A DNA stretch of 35,495 nt from NCBI GenBank assembly GCA_947626005.1, contig CANQQM010000001.1, forward strand, positions 1-35,495. Reading direction: 5' to 3'. The notes under the pieces are model-generated. The model searched no databases and was not told where the DNA came from. It saw only the letters and a list, made by a program, of their open reading frames with translations. The stretch comes from an uncultured Clostridia bacterium. Lineage in GTDB: Bacteria > Bacillota > Clostridia > Christensenellales > Borkfalkiaceae. The translations under genes and the position numbers were made by a program. Positions 22,996 through 33,900 of the stretch are shown piece by piece; the first letter of the stretch is position 1; every line of letters begins with the position of its first letter.

Positions 22996-25900
22996 ATGAG
23001 TAGAGAGAATCAGACGACTGTACTTTCCGAACACGATAGGGTGGTGTCTATACGGCACATTCTCGCGATCGTCAACTTCTTCGCGATCTTCGCGGCGACG
23101 GCGGTCACCCTGTTTTTTGCCTTCAAACGAGGAATGCCGCACGGGATCCTCATGCACCTTTGGGCGCTTGCCGCCGTCAACGTCGTGCAGATCGTGCTGT
23201 GCGTCATCGACTACCTTTCCAAGCGGGTATTCGGTACCTACCTCAAATGGATCGCCCCCGTCTCCTACGTCGTGGGCGCCGTATGGGTGCTCGGCCTTGC
23301 GGGCGAACTCTTCACGGGCACGATGGAACTCGGCTCCATCCGCCTCGACCTTGCGATCATCGCGGGCATTTCCCTCATCGAAGCGTTGGCGGCGTACATC
23401 GTATGGCCCATGCTCGACAGAAAGGCGCTCGACGCCATGACCCGTCAGAGCGTGCGCGGCGACGAACACAAGCGGCATGCGAAATCGCGTAAATTCGTCG
23501 GCCTCTATTCGGCGCTCTGCGTCGTCATCGTCCTCCTTCAGGGCTGTGCGCTCCTTGCCTACAAGATGCCGCCCAAGGTCTACGACCTCTTCTCGGATAC
23601 CCGTGCCCTCGAGTACACCGAGACGACGGACGGAGAGGGGTATGTCGTCACCAACGTCTACCGCGGGACCTCTCCCATCGTCAACATTCCCGCGACCTAT
23701 AACAACAAGCCCGTCGTCTCGATCGCGCGGGGCGCGCTCGTCGACGACACCCTCCTCGAAAAATACAAGATCCAGACGATCACGATCGGCACCCCGACGA
23801 CGGCGGAGGACGGCACCGAGAGCACGGTGAGCTACCTCCGTACGATCGAAGCGGGCGCGATCTCCGCAGACCGCATCGAGTCTATCGTCATTCCCGCCTC
23901 CGTTCGGACCATCGGCGACGGCGCGATCAAGAGCGCTTCGCTTGCGACGGTGCGTTACGAGGCGGCGGCGGACTTCTCGATGTCCTACCTCGAATGCCCC
24001 GCCCTCAAGACGGTCACGATGGCGGGCGCGCGCGTCGGGAACATCGTCTCCCTCGACGGGATGCCTGCGGGCGTCACCATCGAAGTGAGCAAGGATATCT
24101 ACAATACATACCGCAAGAACAACCTCGAATATGTCGGCAACTTCCGTCCCATCCTCGCGGAAGGGGAGATCTGCATCGACTTCTACACGGGGTGCGATTA
24201 CTACATCGACAGTATCTTCAACGAGAACGGCGGGAAGGTCGAACTCCGCGTCTCCGACCTCAAGAACAGTGAGATCATGGGCGCGAGCCTTGCCGTCGAC
24301 ACGGCGGCGTACATCCGCGATCCCAAGGAACGGGGTACCGACGGCGCCAAGGCAGACAGCGCCTTCCGCGGCTGGTATTTCGACGAACTCTTCGCCGACG
24401 AATGCGTGTTCACCGAACAGAACACCGTCGTCCTCGACCGCAGCACCTCCCTCTATGCCAAGTGGATCGACGAATACCACGCCGAGCTCGACTGGGGCAC
24501 CTTTACCCCCGCGGGCGCGAAGGAAGTCGAATACTGGACGGCGGAAGATAACATCGTCCTTCCCTGCCCCAAGGACCGCGCGGGCTACTCTGCGGGCGTC
24601 GTCTGGTCGGTGGACGGCAGCGGGGAAGAGGTCACGGACACGCACACTTTGACAAAGAGCGTCAACCTCACCGCCATGTGGCTCCTCGACGCGCCGACCG
24701 TCTCCATTACGGACAACACCGCGGGGGACGACAATTTCCAGAAGCGCGGCGACAACATCATCTTCACCTACGACGAAAACCGCAAGCTCACTCTCACCGC
24801 TTCGCACACCCACGGCCTTGCGGGCGTAACGTACGAGACCGAATGGAAAACGGGGGATCAGGTGTGGGACTATGCGGAGACCACCGCCGTTCAGAACGTC
24901 GATGATTCGGACACCTACACCCTGTACGTAACGGCGATCGCTCCCCTCGGCGAACGTTCGGAGGGAACGGCTTCCGTCACCGTCCAAATCAACCGCAAAG
25001 ACCTCGGGATCGACGACTATGTCGAGATGCCGACGACGGAGGTCACCTATAACGGCCGCTACCAGACGGTCACCTATCGGGCGGCAAACGGCGGAACGAA
25101 CATGGACGGCATCCGCGTCAGCTACACCTACACCACCGCAAGCAGCTCCGCTTCCCTCGGTTCGGACGGCGTAAGGGATGTGGGAGATTACCGCGTTCGG
25201 GCGCTCTTCGAAAAGGACGACGAAGCGGCGCGCAGCAACTATAATACCGTTCCGAAGGAATGCGACTTCACGATCAAGCCGTACGAGCTCACCTTTGTCA
25301 GCTGGAGCGGGAACGGCATGACCTCTGGCACGGTCAGCGGAGCGCAGGGGCTCACGACCGTCTACGACGGCAACCCCCATACCGTCACCATCACCTTCGG
25401 CGGTCTGCCGGCGTCGGATGACCTCAACATCACCTATACCGACAGCTCGGCGACGGATGCGGGAAGCCATACCGCGACGGCACGGGTCGGCAATCAAAAC
25501 TACACGACGCAGAACATCAGCGCAAACCTCACCTGCGGGTGGGAGATCACCCAAAAGGAGATCACGATCGCGGGGTGGCGGCTCGACGGCTCGAGCGGCA
25601 CCTCCGTCGGGTACAACGGTTCCGCGCACACGGCGTCGGCTCAGCCGCAGGGCATGGTCGGCGACGAGAGCGTCAACTTCCGATACACGGCGGGCGGCGA
25701 TTACGTCACGACGGCGACCGAATCGGGCGAATACACCTCCATGGTCACGGGGGTGGACGACGACAACTACTACTTCGACGTCGACGCCGCAAACGCACGC
25801 TTCGCATGGAAGATCAATCCGAGAACGCTCACCGTGAGCTTCCAGTCCGCGCCCGTCCTCACCTATAACGGGGCGGAGCAGGGCATCGTCGCAAGCGTGA

Positions 25901-28900
25901 CGGGCTTCGCGGAAGGGGACCTCGACAAATTCTCCCTCAACAACTTCTCTTGGACGGGGAGCACCGAATCCCTCCGCGTTGCGGGCGCCGCTTCTTCGAG
26001 CGGGCAGGCGTACGAGCTCACCTTCTACGCGACCGCCGCCGACACCTACACGGCGACCGTCGCGGCGCTCTCGAGCAGCGAAGGCATCCTCCGCAACTAT
26101 GCGCTCTCCCGTTCGGCGACGCGCGATTTCACCATCAATCCCAAACAGCTCAGCTTCCGCATAGCAAGCTCCTACACCTATAACGGGCAGGAGCAGGATC
26201 TGACCGTCGTCGTCGACGGGTTCGTTTCGAAGGACCTTGCAAGCGTCGTCTACAGCAGCTTCACGACGACGGGCAGCGCGACGACCTCGGGCGCCTATGC
26301 GGGCTCGGCGACTTCGAGCGACTACCGCCTCAAGTGGAAGGGGAAGGACGCAGGCAGCTACGAATTCTCCATCACCGCCTATGCGGACGGCAACTATACG
26401 CTCACCCCTTGGCAGAACAGGAGCTTCACGATCGCCCGCAAGACTATCCACATCGACAGCTGGACGGCGAAGAACAATTCGACGACGGGCTCCCAGCCCA
26501 TCGCGGAGGGCGGAAGCCTCTCCTACAACGGTTCGAGCGGCTACACCCTCTCCCCGAGCTTCTCGGGCGTGGAGGCCTCCGATACCGTCGTCCTCACCCT
26601 CTCCAACGAGACGCAGACGAACGCAAACACGTATAAGACGACGGCGACGCTCGGCACGCAGTACACCAACTACACCCTCTCCTCCTCCAACGCTTCGATC
26701 AATTGGACGATCGAGCCCTACGAACTCGACATCAGCTGGCGGGTGCAGGGAGGGGAAGCGCTCCGCGACGCGAACACGCTCACCTACCGCGCCGAGGACT
26801 ACATCCTCGAGCCCGTGTTCACCCCCTTCGGGTCGGACGAAATCGAACTTACCTATTCGGGCGAAACGGCTCTCACCGCGAAGAACGTCGGCTCCTATGC
26901 CGTCTCGGTGACGGGCACGGGCAACGGCAACTACACGGCCTCCGGCAAGACCTCCTTCGAGTGGCAGATCGTCGCAAAGACGGTCAACGTCACCTGGACG
27001 GAAAAGGCGGAAGGGCTCACCTATAACGGCAAATATCAGGGCCCTGCGTTCACCCTCGAAGGGCTTCTCCCGCAGGACGTCGAGGCGGGGCTCTCCGTCC
27101 GTGCTTCCTATTCGGGCACCGTATTCTATCAGAGCGGTTCCCCGTCGGGAACGCACACTTTCACCGTCGAAACGGACGGCGAATACCGCTTTACGGGCAC
27201 GACGAACGGCTTCGCGCTGCATGCGGGCAGCTACAGCGTGAGTGTGACGGCCATCCTCTCGGGCGGGCACGACAGCTCCAACTACACGGTCTCGGGCGAC
27301 GCTTGCTCCTTCTCCATCGAGAAGAAGGAACTTTCGCTCACGGGTACATGGCAATACGTCTACAGTTCGGAAAACGGCGTCTATTCGGAGCCCCTTGTCT
27401 ACAAGGGGACGACGATCACCCTCACGACGGCGATCGCGGAGGGGAGCCTCGTCACCCGCGAGACGGCTTCTTCCGTAGACGTTGTGACCCTCTCCTATGC
27501 GGGCAACGCCTTCAAGAACCATTCGGAGAGCGGCTACACGGCGGAGGTTATCGGGCTCTCGGGCGCCGACTGCGACGACTACAAACTTCCCGCAGAGGGT
27601 CTCACCCGCGAGTGGAACATTCTCCGCAAACCCGTCAAGTTCGCTTGGAGCGGCGCGGAATACACCTACAACGGGACGTTGCAGGAGTACACGACGAGGA
27701 TCGAAAGCGGCGCTTCTTCGGACGACGACGGCAAGCTCTATTCGGGCGACATCGTGACGCTCGTCTATTTGAACAACAGCAAGACGGAAGTCGGCGTCTT
27801 CCAAGCGCAGGTCGCTTCGCTCACGGGTTCCGCCGCCGACAACTACACGATCGACGGGAGCTCGAACGCAACTTCCGAGTGGCAGATCAAGGCCTGCCCG
27901 CTCTCGACTTCGGGCAACTGGACGTGGACCTTCTCGAGCGTTGTCTACAACGGCAAGGCGCAATATCCGACGGCGACCTACCGCTTCAACGGAACGACGG
28001 TGAACATCACGGCCTACACGATCGACGAACATCCTTCTCTCGATTCGATCGACGTCGGCACCTACACCGTCCGCGCCACCGAGCTCGACAACAAGAACTT
28101 CACGCTCGACGGCGTCTCGGAGAGCCTCATTAAGCACACCTTCACCATCGAAAAGAAGGATATCACCCTCAAGTGGCAGGTGGAGGACACGGGCCTCACG
28201 CTCACCCCGAACGCCAACATTCCCTACGACGGAAAAACCCACACGGCGACGGCGCTCGTCGAGGGCCTTGCGGAGGGCGACGAGCTCGAGCTCAACTATT
28301 CGAATAACACCTTCGAAGGGGCGCAGAGCTACACCCTCTCGGTGACGCCGATCACCGACGACAACTACCGTCTGTCGACGACCTCCGTAAGTTTCACGGT
28401 GACCCAGCTCACCATCACCCTCGTCTGGTACATCGACGCCGAGGACGGCGCACTCCTGACGAGCGCCGTCTACGACGGGTTGGATCACACCGCGATCGCC
28501 GTGATGTCGGGCTACATCGAGAGCGATAAGGAAGAGCTCGAGCTCAGCTATTCGAACAACGCCTTCAAGGATGCGGGAACGAGCTACCGCGCATCGGCGA
28601 CCCTTCAGGGCGCAAAGGCAAGCAACTACACGCTGAGCACTTCGAGCACCTCCTTCTCGGTCGCAAAGCGCCCCGTCTCCATCGTATGGCACGTCGGGGA
28701 GAAGAGCACAGAGGGCGGCGACTGGACGGGCATCTTCGCCTATGCGGGCACGAACTGCAACGCCCTTCACGGCGAGATCACCAACCTTGCGGGGGAGGAT
28801 AAGCAGACGGACGTCTCTGTCCACTACACCGTCCGCCGCAACGGGTCGAGCGATTCTTCGCACTATAACTACCTCGACGCCGCGGGCAGCTACATCATCA

Positions 28901-30150
28901 CGGCAGACAGCGTGGGCGCGGGCACAAACGGCAACCGCTCCGCCAACTACACGGTGGACGGCGCCTCCGAAAAGACCTTGAACGTCACGGTCAACCCTTG
29001 CCCCGTCAAGATCGTCTGGGCGGGAGACGAAGAGGTCGAATTCGACGGGAATTCGCACAGCCGCACCGTCACGGTGACGACCAACGACCCGACAAACTTC
29101 CCCGAAGCGTACACCCTTCTTCAGAGCACCGACTACGAGCTGAGCGGCACCGCGCAGCGCAACGTCACCTCGGGCTACACCTTCAGCATCCGCATGACCA
29201 ACGCCAACTACACCTTGAGCGGCGCAGAAGGGGAGTCGAGCGCAAAACTCACGATAACGCCCCTCGTCGTCGAGCTCGAATGGAGCAACTTCAGCGGCCC
29301 TTACGACGGACAGGCGCACACGGCGACGGCGACGATCAAGAACCTGAAGAACTCGGATACCGTCAACATCGCTTACTACAGAACGCGTACGAGCGAATAC
29401 GGCGACAACACGGCTTCTGGAAGCAATCAGGCGACGAACGCGGGCACCTACACCATCGAAGCGAGATCGCTTTCTGGTTCCTCCTCCAACAACTACACCC
29501 TTGCGGGCTGTGAAAACAGCGGAGAAGGGAGCATCGCAATTACGAAGGTCGAAGTGAACGTTTCGTGGACGTATAACGGGGAACCGATGAACGGGAATTC
29601 CGCCCGTGCCGAGTACACCCCGTCGCCCGTCTACCCGTCGGCGACCGTCACGGCGTTCTATAACAACGAATCGCACACCCTCCGCGAGACGACCGACTAC
29701 CGCATCGAACGGAGCGGAGAGCTCACCTCGATCGGGCAGACCGCCTTCACCGTCAAAGAGGGGAACAGCACCAACTACGCCTTCAATGGAGAGGGCCTTA
29801 CGGCGACCGTCGAAGTCTATGCGCGGCAGCTCACCCTCACTTGGAATCTTCCCGAGGATAAGACGGTCGCACACGGCGGCACCTTCGTCTGCAGCGTCAC
29901 CTCGGAGGGCGTCTACGGCGGCGACCACGTCGAATTCCGCCTCACCTATCTGCGCAACGGCCAGCCGGCGACCGAAGTCCGCGAGGCGGGCTACTACACC
30001 GTGACCGTCGCGCTTGCGGGCGACGACGCCGAAAAGTACACTATTTCGGGAGAAAACAGCAAGACCTTCGAGATCGTCGAACCCGCCGCGGAAGCGGGTC
30101 CCGAAGAAGTGGACGAAGTGGCGCTTACGGAGCGCAAGCGGAGTTTGTAA
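22996..30150 (+). CDS. Giant five-pass membrane protein with MBG-repeat ectodomain
   Basis: 2384 residues. Five hydrophobic segments (about 22-43, 51-74, 85-108, 118-139, 167-190) are spaced by basic loops; with the N-terminus inside, the positive-inside rule puts everything after residue 190 outside. The ectodomain starts with a short BspA-like leucine-rich stretch (SIVIPASVRTIGDGAI), then an InlB-type repeat (about 448-492; FRGWYFDELF, SLYAKW), then about 17 MBG/YDG-like repeats (about 670-2355) marked by (T/V)YNGxxQ or YDGxxHTA at the start and DxxNYT... near the end. Such modules build stalks of bacterial adhesins. There is no LPXTG, no signal peptide and no beta-barrel, so the five-pass bundle is the anchor. 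AAGGAG precedes the ATG. It is unusual to find such a surface protein inside an ESCRT-like/helicase operon. Confidence 0.85.
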   Translation: MSRENQTTVLSEHDRVVSIRHILAIVNFFAIFAATAVTLFFAFKRGMPHGILMHLWALAAVNVVQIVLCVIDYLSKRVFGTYLKWIAPVSYVVGAVWVLGLAGELFTGTMELGSIRLDLAIIAGISLIEALAAYIVWPMLDRKALDAMTRQSVRGDEHKRHAKSRKFVGLYSALCVVIVLLQGCALLAYKMPPKVYDLFSDTRALEYTETTDGEGYVVTNVYRGTSPIVNIPATYNNKPVVSIARGALVDDTLLEKYKIQTITIGTPTTAEDGTESTVSYLRTIEAGAISADRIESIVIPASVRTIGDGAIKSASLATVRYEAAADFSMSYLECPALKTVTMAGARVGNIVSLDGMPAGVTIEVSKDIYNTYRKNNLEYVGNFRPILAEGEICIDFYTGCDYYIDSIFNENGGKVELRVSDLKNSEIMGASLAVDTAAYIRDPKERGTDGAKADSAFRGWYFDELFADECVFTEQNTVVLDRSTSLYAKWIDEYHAELDWGTFTPAGAKEVEYWTAEDNIVLPCPKDRAGYSAGVVWSVDGSGEEVTDTHTLTKSVNLTAMWLLDAPTVSITDNTAGDDNFQKRGDNIIFTYDENRKLTLTASHTHGLAGVTYETEWKTGDQVWDYAETTAVQNVDDSDTYTLYVTAIAPLGERSEGTASVTVQINRKDLGIDDYVEMPTTEVTYNGRYQTVTYRAANGGTNMDGIRVSYTYTTASSSASLGSDGVRDVGDYRVRALFEKDDEAARSNYNTVPKECDFTIKPYELTFVSWSGNGMTSGTVSGAQGLTTVYDGNPHTVTITFGGLPASDDLNITYTDSSATDAGSHTATARVGNQNYTTQNISANLTCGWEITQKEITIAGWRLDGSSGTSVGYNGSAHTASAQPQGMVGDESVNFRYTAGGDYVTTATESGEYTSMVTGVDDDNYYFDVDAANARFAWKINPRTLTVSFQSAPVLTYNGAEQGIVASVTGFAEGDLDKFSLNNFSWTGSTESLRVAGAASSSGQAYELTFYATAADTYTATVAALSSSEGILRNYALSRSATRDFTINPKQLSFRIASSYTYNGQEQDLTVVVDGFVSKDLASVVYSSFTTTGSATTSGAYAGSATSSDYRLKWKGKDAGSYEFSITAYADGNYTLTPWQNRSFTIARKTIHIDSWTAKNNSTTGSQPIAEGGSLSYNGSSGYTLSPSFSGVEASDTVVLTLSNETQTNANTYKTTATLGTQYTNYTLSSSNASINWTIEPYELDISWRVQGGEALRDANTLTYRAEDYILEPVFTPFGSDEIELTYSGETALTAKNVGSYAVSVTGTGNGNYTASGKTSFEWQIVAKTVNVTWTEKAEGLTYNGKYQGPAFTLEGLLPQDVEAGLSVRASYSGTVFYQSGSPSGTHTFTVETDGEYRFTGTTNGFALHAGSYSVSVTAILSGGHDSSNYTVSGDACSFSIEKKELSLTGTWQYVYSSENGVYSEPLVYKGTTITLTTAIAEGSLVTRETASSVDVVTLSYAGNAFKNHSESGYTAEVIGLSGADCDDYKLPAEGLTREWNILRKPVKFAWSGAEYTYNGTLQEYTTRIESGASSDDDGKLYSGDIVTLVYLNNSKTEVGVFQAQVASLTGSAADNYTIDGSSNATSEWQIKACPLSTSGNWTWTFSSVVYNGKAQYPTATYRFNGTTVNITAYTIDEHPSLDSIDVGTYTVRATELDNKNFTLDGVSESLIKHTFTIEKKDITLKWQVEDTGLTLTPNANIPYDGKTHTATALVEGLAEGDELELNYSNNTFEGAQSYTLSVTPITDDNYRLSTTSVSFTVTQLTITLVWYIDAEDGALLTSAVYDGLDHTAIAVMSGYIESDKEELELSYSNNAFKDAGTSYRASATLQGAKASNYTLSTSSTSFSVAKRPVSIVWHVGEKSTEGGDWTGIFAYAGTNCNALHGEITNLAGEDKQTDVSVHYTVRRNGSSDSSHYNYLDAAGSYIITADSVGAGTNGNRSANYTVDGASEKTLNVTVNPCPVKIVWAGDEEVEFDGNSHSRTVTVTTNDPTNFPEAYTLLQSTDYELSGTAQRNVTSGYTFSIRMTNANYTLSGAEGESSAKLTITPLVVELEWSNFSGPYDGQAHTATATIKNLKNSDTVNIAYYRTRTSEYGDNTASGSNQATNAGTYTIEARSLSGSSSNNYTLAGCENSGEGSIAITKVEVNVSWTYNGEPMNGNSARAEYTPSPVYPSATVTAFYNNESHTLRETTDYRIERSGELTSIGQTAFTVKEGNSTNYAFNGEGLTATVEVYARQLTLTWNLPEDKTVAHGGTFVCSVTSEGVYGGDHVEFRLTYLRNGQPATEVREAGYYTVTVALAGDDAEKYTISGENSKTFEIVEPAAEAGPEEVDEVALTERKRSL
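25030..30060 (+). repeat. About 17 MBG/YDG-like repeats in the giant surface protein
   Basis: Units average about 100 residues and start with (T/V)YNG or YDG followed by Q/H and a hydrophobic strand; many end with NYT and a WxI or FxI strand. The DNA copies are diverged in sequence but share a strong C-ending codon pattern. Copies beginning YTYNGQEQ, LTYNGKYQ, PYDGKTHTA, VYDGLDHTA and PYDGQAHTA are the clearest. Confidence 0.8.
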
Positions 30151-30151
30151 G

Positions 30152-30916
30152 ATGGCAGGAAAAGGGAACGAAAGGGGGGTCGTGCGCGAATTTGTCGCCG
30201 AGAGCATCGGCGCATGCGCGGCAACGCCCTCGGAAAAGAAGAAAGCGCCCCTCGTTTTTATCGCCTATGCGGGCGGCGGAGCGGTCTCCTTCGCCGCCAT
30301 GCCCTACCCCGTCAAGCGGGCGTACACGGCGGAAGATTTCCTTGCCGCCGTCGCCGAAGCGGAGGGGGTGGAGCGCATCGCCTATGCGGACGCAAAGGGG
30401 CGTCCGCGGGATATCTACCTCTGCCGCGCCTCGGCGGGGACGGTCACCGATATCGTCCCGCGGGACAGCGCCAAAAACCGCTTCGAGGACGGATTTGCGG
30501 AGATTGCCGAAGCCGATCCGCGCTTTTCCGTCAAGACGGGCGGAGAGAGCTTCAAACCGGGGAAGAAGATGACCTTCTCCTTCGACGCCATGATGCCGCA
30601 GCAGTACCCCGCGGGTTCGTACGAACACGCCTTGGTCAACGCCTATAACGCCTGCCTCCTCGGGCGGGTGTTCGGGCGGGAGGAGCTTTTCCTCGAGACG
30701 CGGGGCGGGAAGCGGGTGCGCATCGAGGCCCGCAGCCTCGACACGGCGTTCGTCGACCCCGAAGTGCTCTTCGTAAAGCCCTCGGCCCGAGACGGCTTCC
30801 TCGACGGGTATCTTACGGAGGAATTCAACTTCATCGACGGGGAGGATGTTTCCCGCCGCGTCTACAAGATTTCCTATTCCAACCGCCTCGGCGACTATCA
30901 TCTCACGAGGCAGTGA
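30152..30916 (+). CDS. Conserved-looking protein of unknown function
   Basis: 254 residues, soluble, with no signal peptide, membrane segment or cysteine motif. It begins MAGKGNERGVVREFVAESIG, has a hydrophobic strand pattern (APLVFIAYAGGGAVSFAAMPY), a central helical part (FEDGFAEIAEADPRF) and a C-terminal strand-rich half (GKRVRIEARSLDTAFVDPEV). I do not recognise the family. The start at 30152 lies one base after the stop of the giant surface protein; an in-frame ATG at 30014 would overlap that gene by 137 bases and encode an odd Arg/Ser/Pro-rich lead, so I rejected it. Tight coupling to the two flanking surface-protein genes suggests a cytoplasmic partner or chaperone for one of them. Confidence 0.78.
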   Translation: MAGKGNERGVVREFVAESIGACAATPSEKKKAPLVFIAYAGGGAVSFAAMPYPVKRAYTAEDFLAAVAEAEGVERIAYADAKGRPRDIYLCRASAGTVTDIVPRDSAKNRFEDGFAEIAEADPRFSVKTGGESFKPGKKMTFSFDAMMPQQYPAGSYEHALVNAYNACLLGRVFGREELFLETRGGKRVRIEARSLDTAFVDPEVLFVKPSARDGFLDGYLTEEFNFIDGEDVSRRVYKISYSNRLGDYHLTRQ

Positions 30917-30931
30917 CACGGAGTTTATCCC

Positions 30932-33900
30932 ATGAGCAAGAAGAATAAGAGCAGAAACAAGAAAAAGCCCGTAGAAGCCCTCGAAGAAGTTGCGGCCGCG
31001 GAGGGCGCGGCGGCGGAGAGCACGGAGAGCGTGCCCGAAAAGAGGGAACATAAACGCATCGAACACCCTGCAATAAAAGCCGACCCCTCCGAATTTTTGG
31101 GAGCGCGGGAAGTTTCGCCTCTCCCCAACGGAAATATCCTTTCGGAGCGGTTCGGCTTCCGCCTCGGCTACCGCGAGGCGGGGGTGAATTGCAAGGAGAA
31201 GAACTGCTTTACCCTCCTCGAAGAGAAGAAGCCGGTGGGCGTCATCCCGCGGCTTCCCCTGAGCGTCGTCTGGAACAAGGCGTGCGAATGGACGGGAGGG
31301 GACCCCGAGGCGAAGCTCGGCATCCAAAGGGCAGAGTGGGATAAGGTCGTCACCCTTCTCACGAAGTACATGAAAAAAGAGGGAGGGAAGAGCTTTTCCG
31401 CCCGTTCTCCCGCCCTCATTCAGGACGTCTGGCAGATCCCCGAGCTCGACTTCTTCGAACTCTACCTTCCCAAGGCGACGAAGGCCGTCGCGCTCATGGA
31501 CGCCGCCATCCGCGCCGACATCGCGGAGACGGAGGCGCTTAACGCCCGCTGGAAGAAGATCAAAAACTATCCGCACAAGGTGATGCTCGAAGAGGAGTTC
31601 GGCGGCATCTTCAGCAAGGCGGATGCGGAGGTGCTCCGCGCCAACGGCGTGCAGTACCTCAACGACCTCAAGGGCGTGGGGGTACTCGACCTCAAGAACA
31701 TGTTCCTCTCCCACACCTTCACCCGCCTTCCCGAGGAGATCAACGCGGCGTTCAAGGAGGACCTTGAGCGGCGCAAGGACTTCCGCTACCGCTTCTGGCC
31801 CTTCTTCATCGGCGCCATCGCCCTTGCGGCGACGACCGTCGTCGACTACCTCTACCGCTATACGCTGCTGAAGAACCTGCCGATGACGGCGGTCATCTTC
31901 CTCCTCCTTGCGATCTGGGTCGTGACTGTTTCCCTCGTTGTCCGCGGCGCCGCCCGCGCCGTCCGCCGCCGCCGTACAAAACGGCCCGACTACTATTACT
32001 TCATCAAACCCGTCCGCGTCGTATGCAGTTTGTTTGCGATCTTCTCCGTCTTTGCGATCGGCTCGACTTCGCTCTTCTATGAACGCTACGACGACTACGA
32101 CGATACCTTCTATTACCGCAACCTCGGCGAAGGGCAGATCGCCGTCGCGGGCCGCTTCGACGAAGAGGCGACAAACCTCACCGTTCCCGAGACCGTAAAC
32201 GGGGACACCGTCGTGCGGGTCGCGCCCTATTCCTTCTTGGGGCTCGACGTCGGGACGGTCGTCCTTCCCGACACCGTCACGGAAGTGGGGCACGACGCCT
32301 TCCGCGGCTGTAACGAGCTTACAAGCGTCACCCTTCCCACGGGGCTCACCGAAATTGCGGATCGGCTCTTCAAGGGATGCGCCTCCCTTCGGGAGGTCGG
32401 GATCCCGTCGGGCGTCACCCGCATCGGGAACTTCGCCTTCGACGAATGCGACGCTCTCGGTGCTTGCGATCTTCCCGCGGCGACGGCTTCCCTCGGGAAG
32501 GGCGCCTTCGAGGGGTGCGACGCCCTCACGCGCGTCACGGCGGAAGGGGCGCTCACCGAGGTCAAGGCCCGCGCCTTCAAGGATTGCCCTCTCCTTGCCG
32601 AAGTCACGGCGGGGAATACGGACGGTCTTCTTGCCATCGAAGATTCCACCTTCGAGAACTGCGCCGCCCTTCTTACGACCAACCTCTTCGACCATGCGAC
32701 GACGGTCGGCAGCCGCGCCCTTGCGGGCTGCTCCGCCTTCGCTTCGCTTGTCCTCAGCGACGACCTCACCTCCATCGGGGAGGACCTTCTCTACGGGTGC
32801 ACGGGGCTCAGAGAGCTCACGACCCCCTTCATCGGGGAGGACCTTACCGACTATCAAAAATACGACTACCTCTTCGACGAAACGACGCCCATCGAGCGCC
32901 TCACCGTGACGAAGGCGACGGAGATCGCAAAGGACGCCTTCCGCGGCTCCAAGACCCTTCGAACGGTCGTCCTGAACGAAGTGACAAAACTCGGGAACAG
33001 GGCGTTTTCGAACTGCTCTGCGCTCGAGTACGTCTCCTGCCCCAAGGTGACTTCGGTCCCCGACGAGGCCTTCGCCGACTGCACCCTCCTTGCGACCTTC
33101 GAGGGCATCGAGGCCATCACCTCCTTCGGCGTCGGCGCCTTCCGCTACGACAACATGCTCGAGGTCTCGTCGCTCACGGCGACGGAGATCGGAAACGGCG
33201 CCTTCCGCGGCTGCGTCTCCATCGAGGAGCTCACGATCGCGCCCGCCACCCTCGGCGGCTATGCGTTCGACAGCTGTACCTCCCTCAGGGAAGTCCGCAT
33301 GCAGGGCTCCGCGACCGTCATTCCCGAACACGCCTTTGCGTACTGCCAGTCCCTCGAGAGCATCGAGTGGACCTCGGTCACCGAGCTTGGAGAGAGCGCC
33401 TTCGACGGCTGCCGCGAGCTCGCGGCGATCGACCTCACGGGCGTCACAAAGCTCGGAGAGAGGGCGCTTGCGGGGTGCAGCTCTCTGAAACAAGTCATCG
33501 TGCCCGACAGCGTCACCGAGATGGGGGAAGAACTCTTCTACGGCGACGATTCCCTCTCCCTCCTCCGCCTTCCCTTCGTGGGGGAGAAGGCGGCAAAGAG
33601 CAACAAGGGGCAGCTCAGCCGCTTCGTCGACCGCAACAAGAGCGTTCCCCTCACGGTGGACGTCGGCGCTTCGCGCATCTATGAGAGTTGGTTCGGCGGC
33701 ATGTCCTGCGTCTCGGACGTCATCCTTCGGAACGCGACGGCCATCGACGCCTCCTCCTTCACCGACCTTGGCGGCCTTACGTCGGTCGTCCTCTCCGATT
33801 CGATTTCGGAGATCCCCGACTCCGCCTTCTTCATGTGCGGTCGGCTCACCGAGATCGAGGGCGGGGCGGCGGTCAAGAAGCTCGGAAAGAGCGCCTTCGA

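Noticed and set aside
30014-30151. Upstream in-frame start for the gene ending at 30916.
   Set aside because: The added 46 residues are an Arg/Ser/Pro-rich shadow of the overlapping surface-protein gene; the ATG at 30152 follows that gene's stop by one base.
21313-30207. A 2964-codon open frame on the minus strand.
   Set aside because: It mirrors plus-strand genes whose strong C/G-ending codon bias leaves few stops on the opposite strand. The product is a low-complexity mix of R, V, D, E and A without domain motifs, and the plus-strand frames carry clear domains and binding sites.
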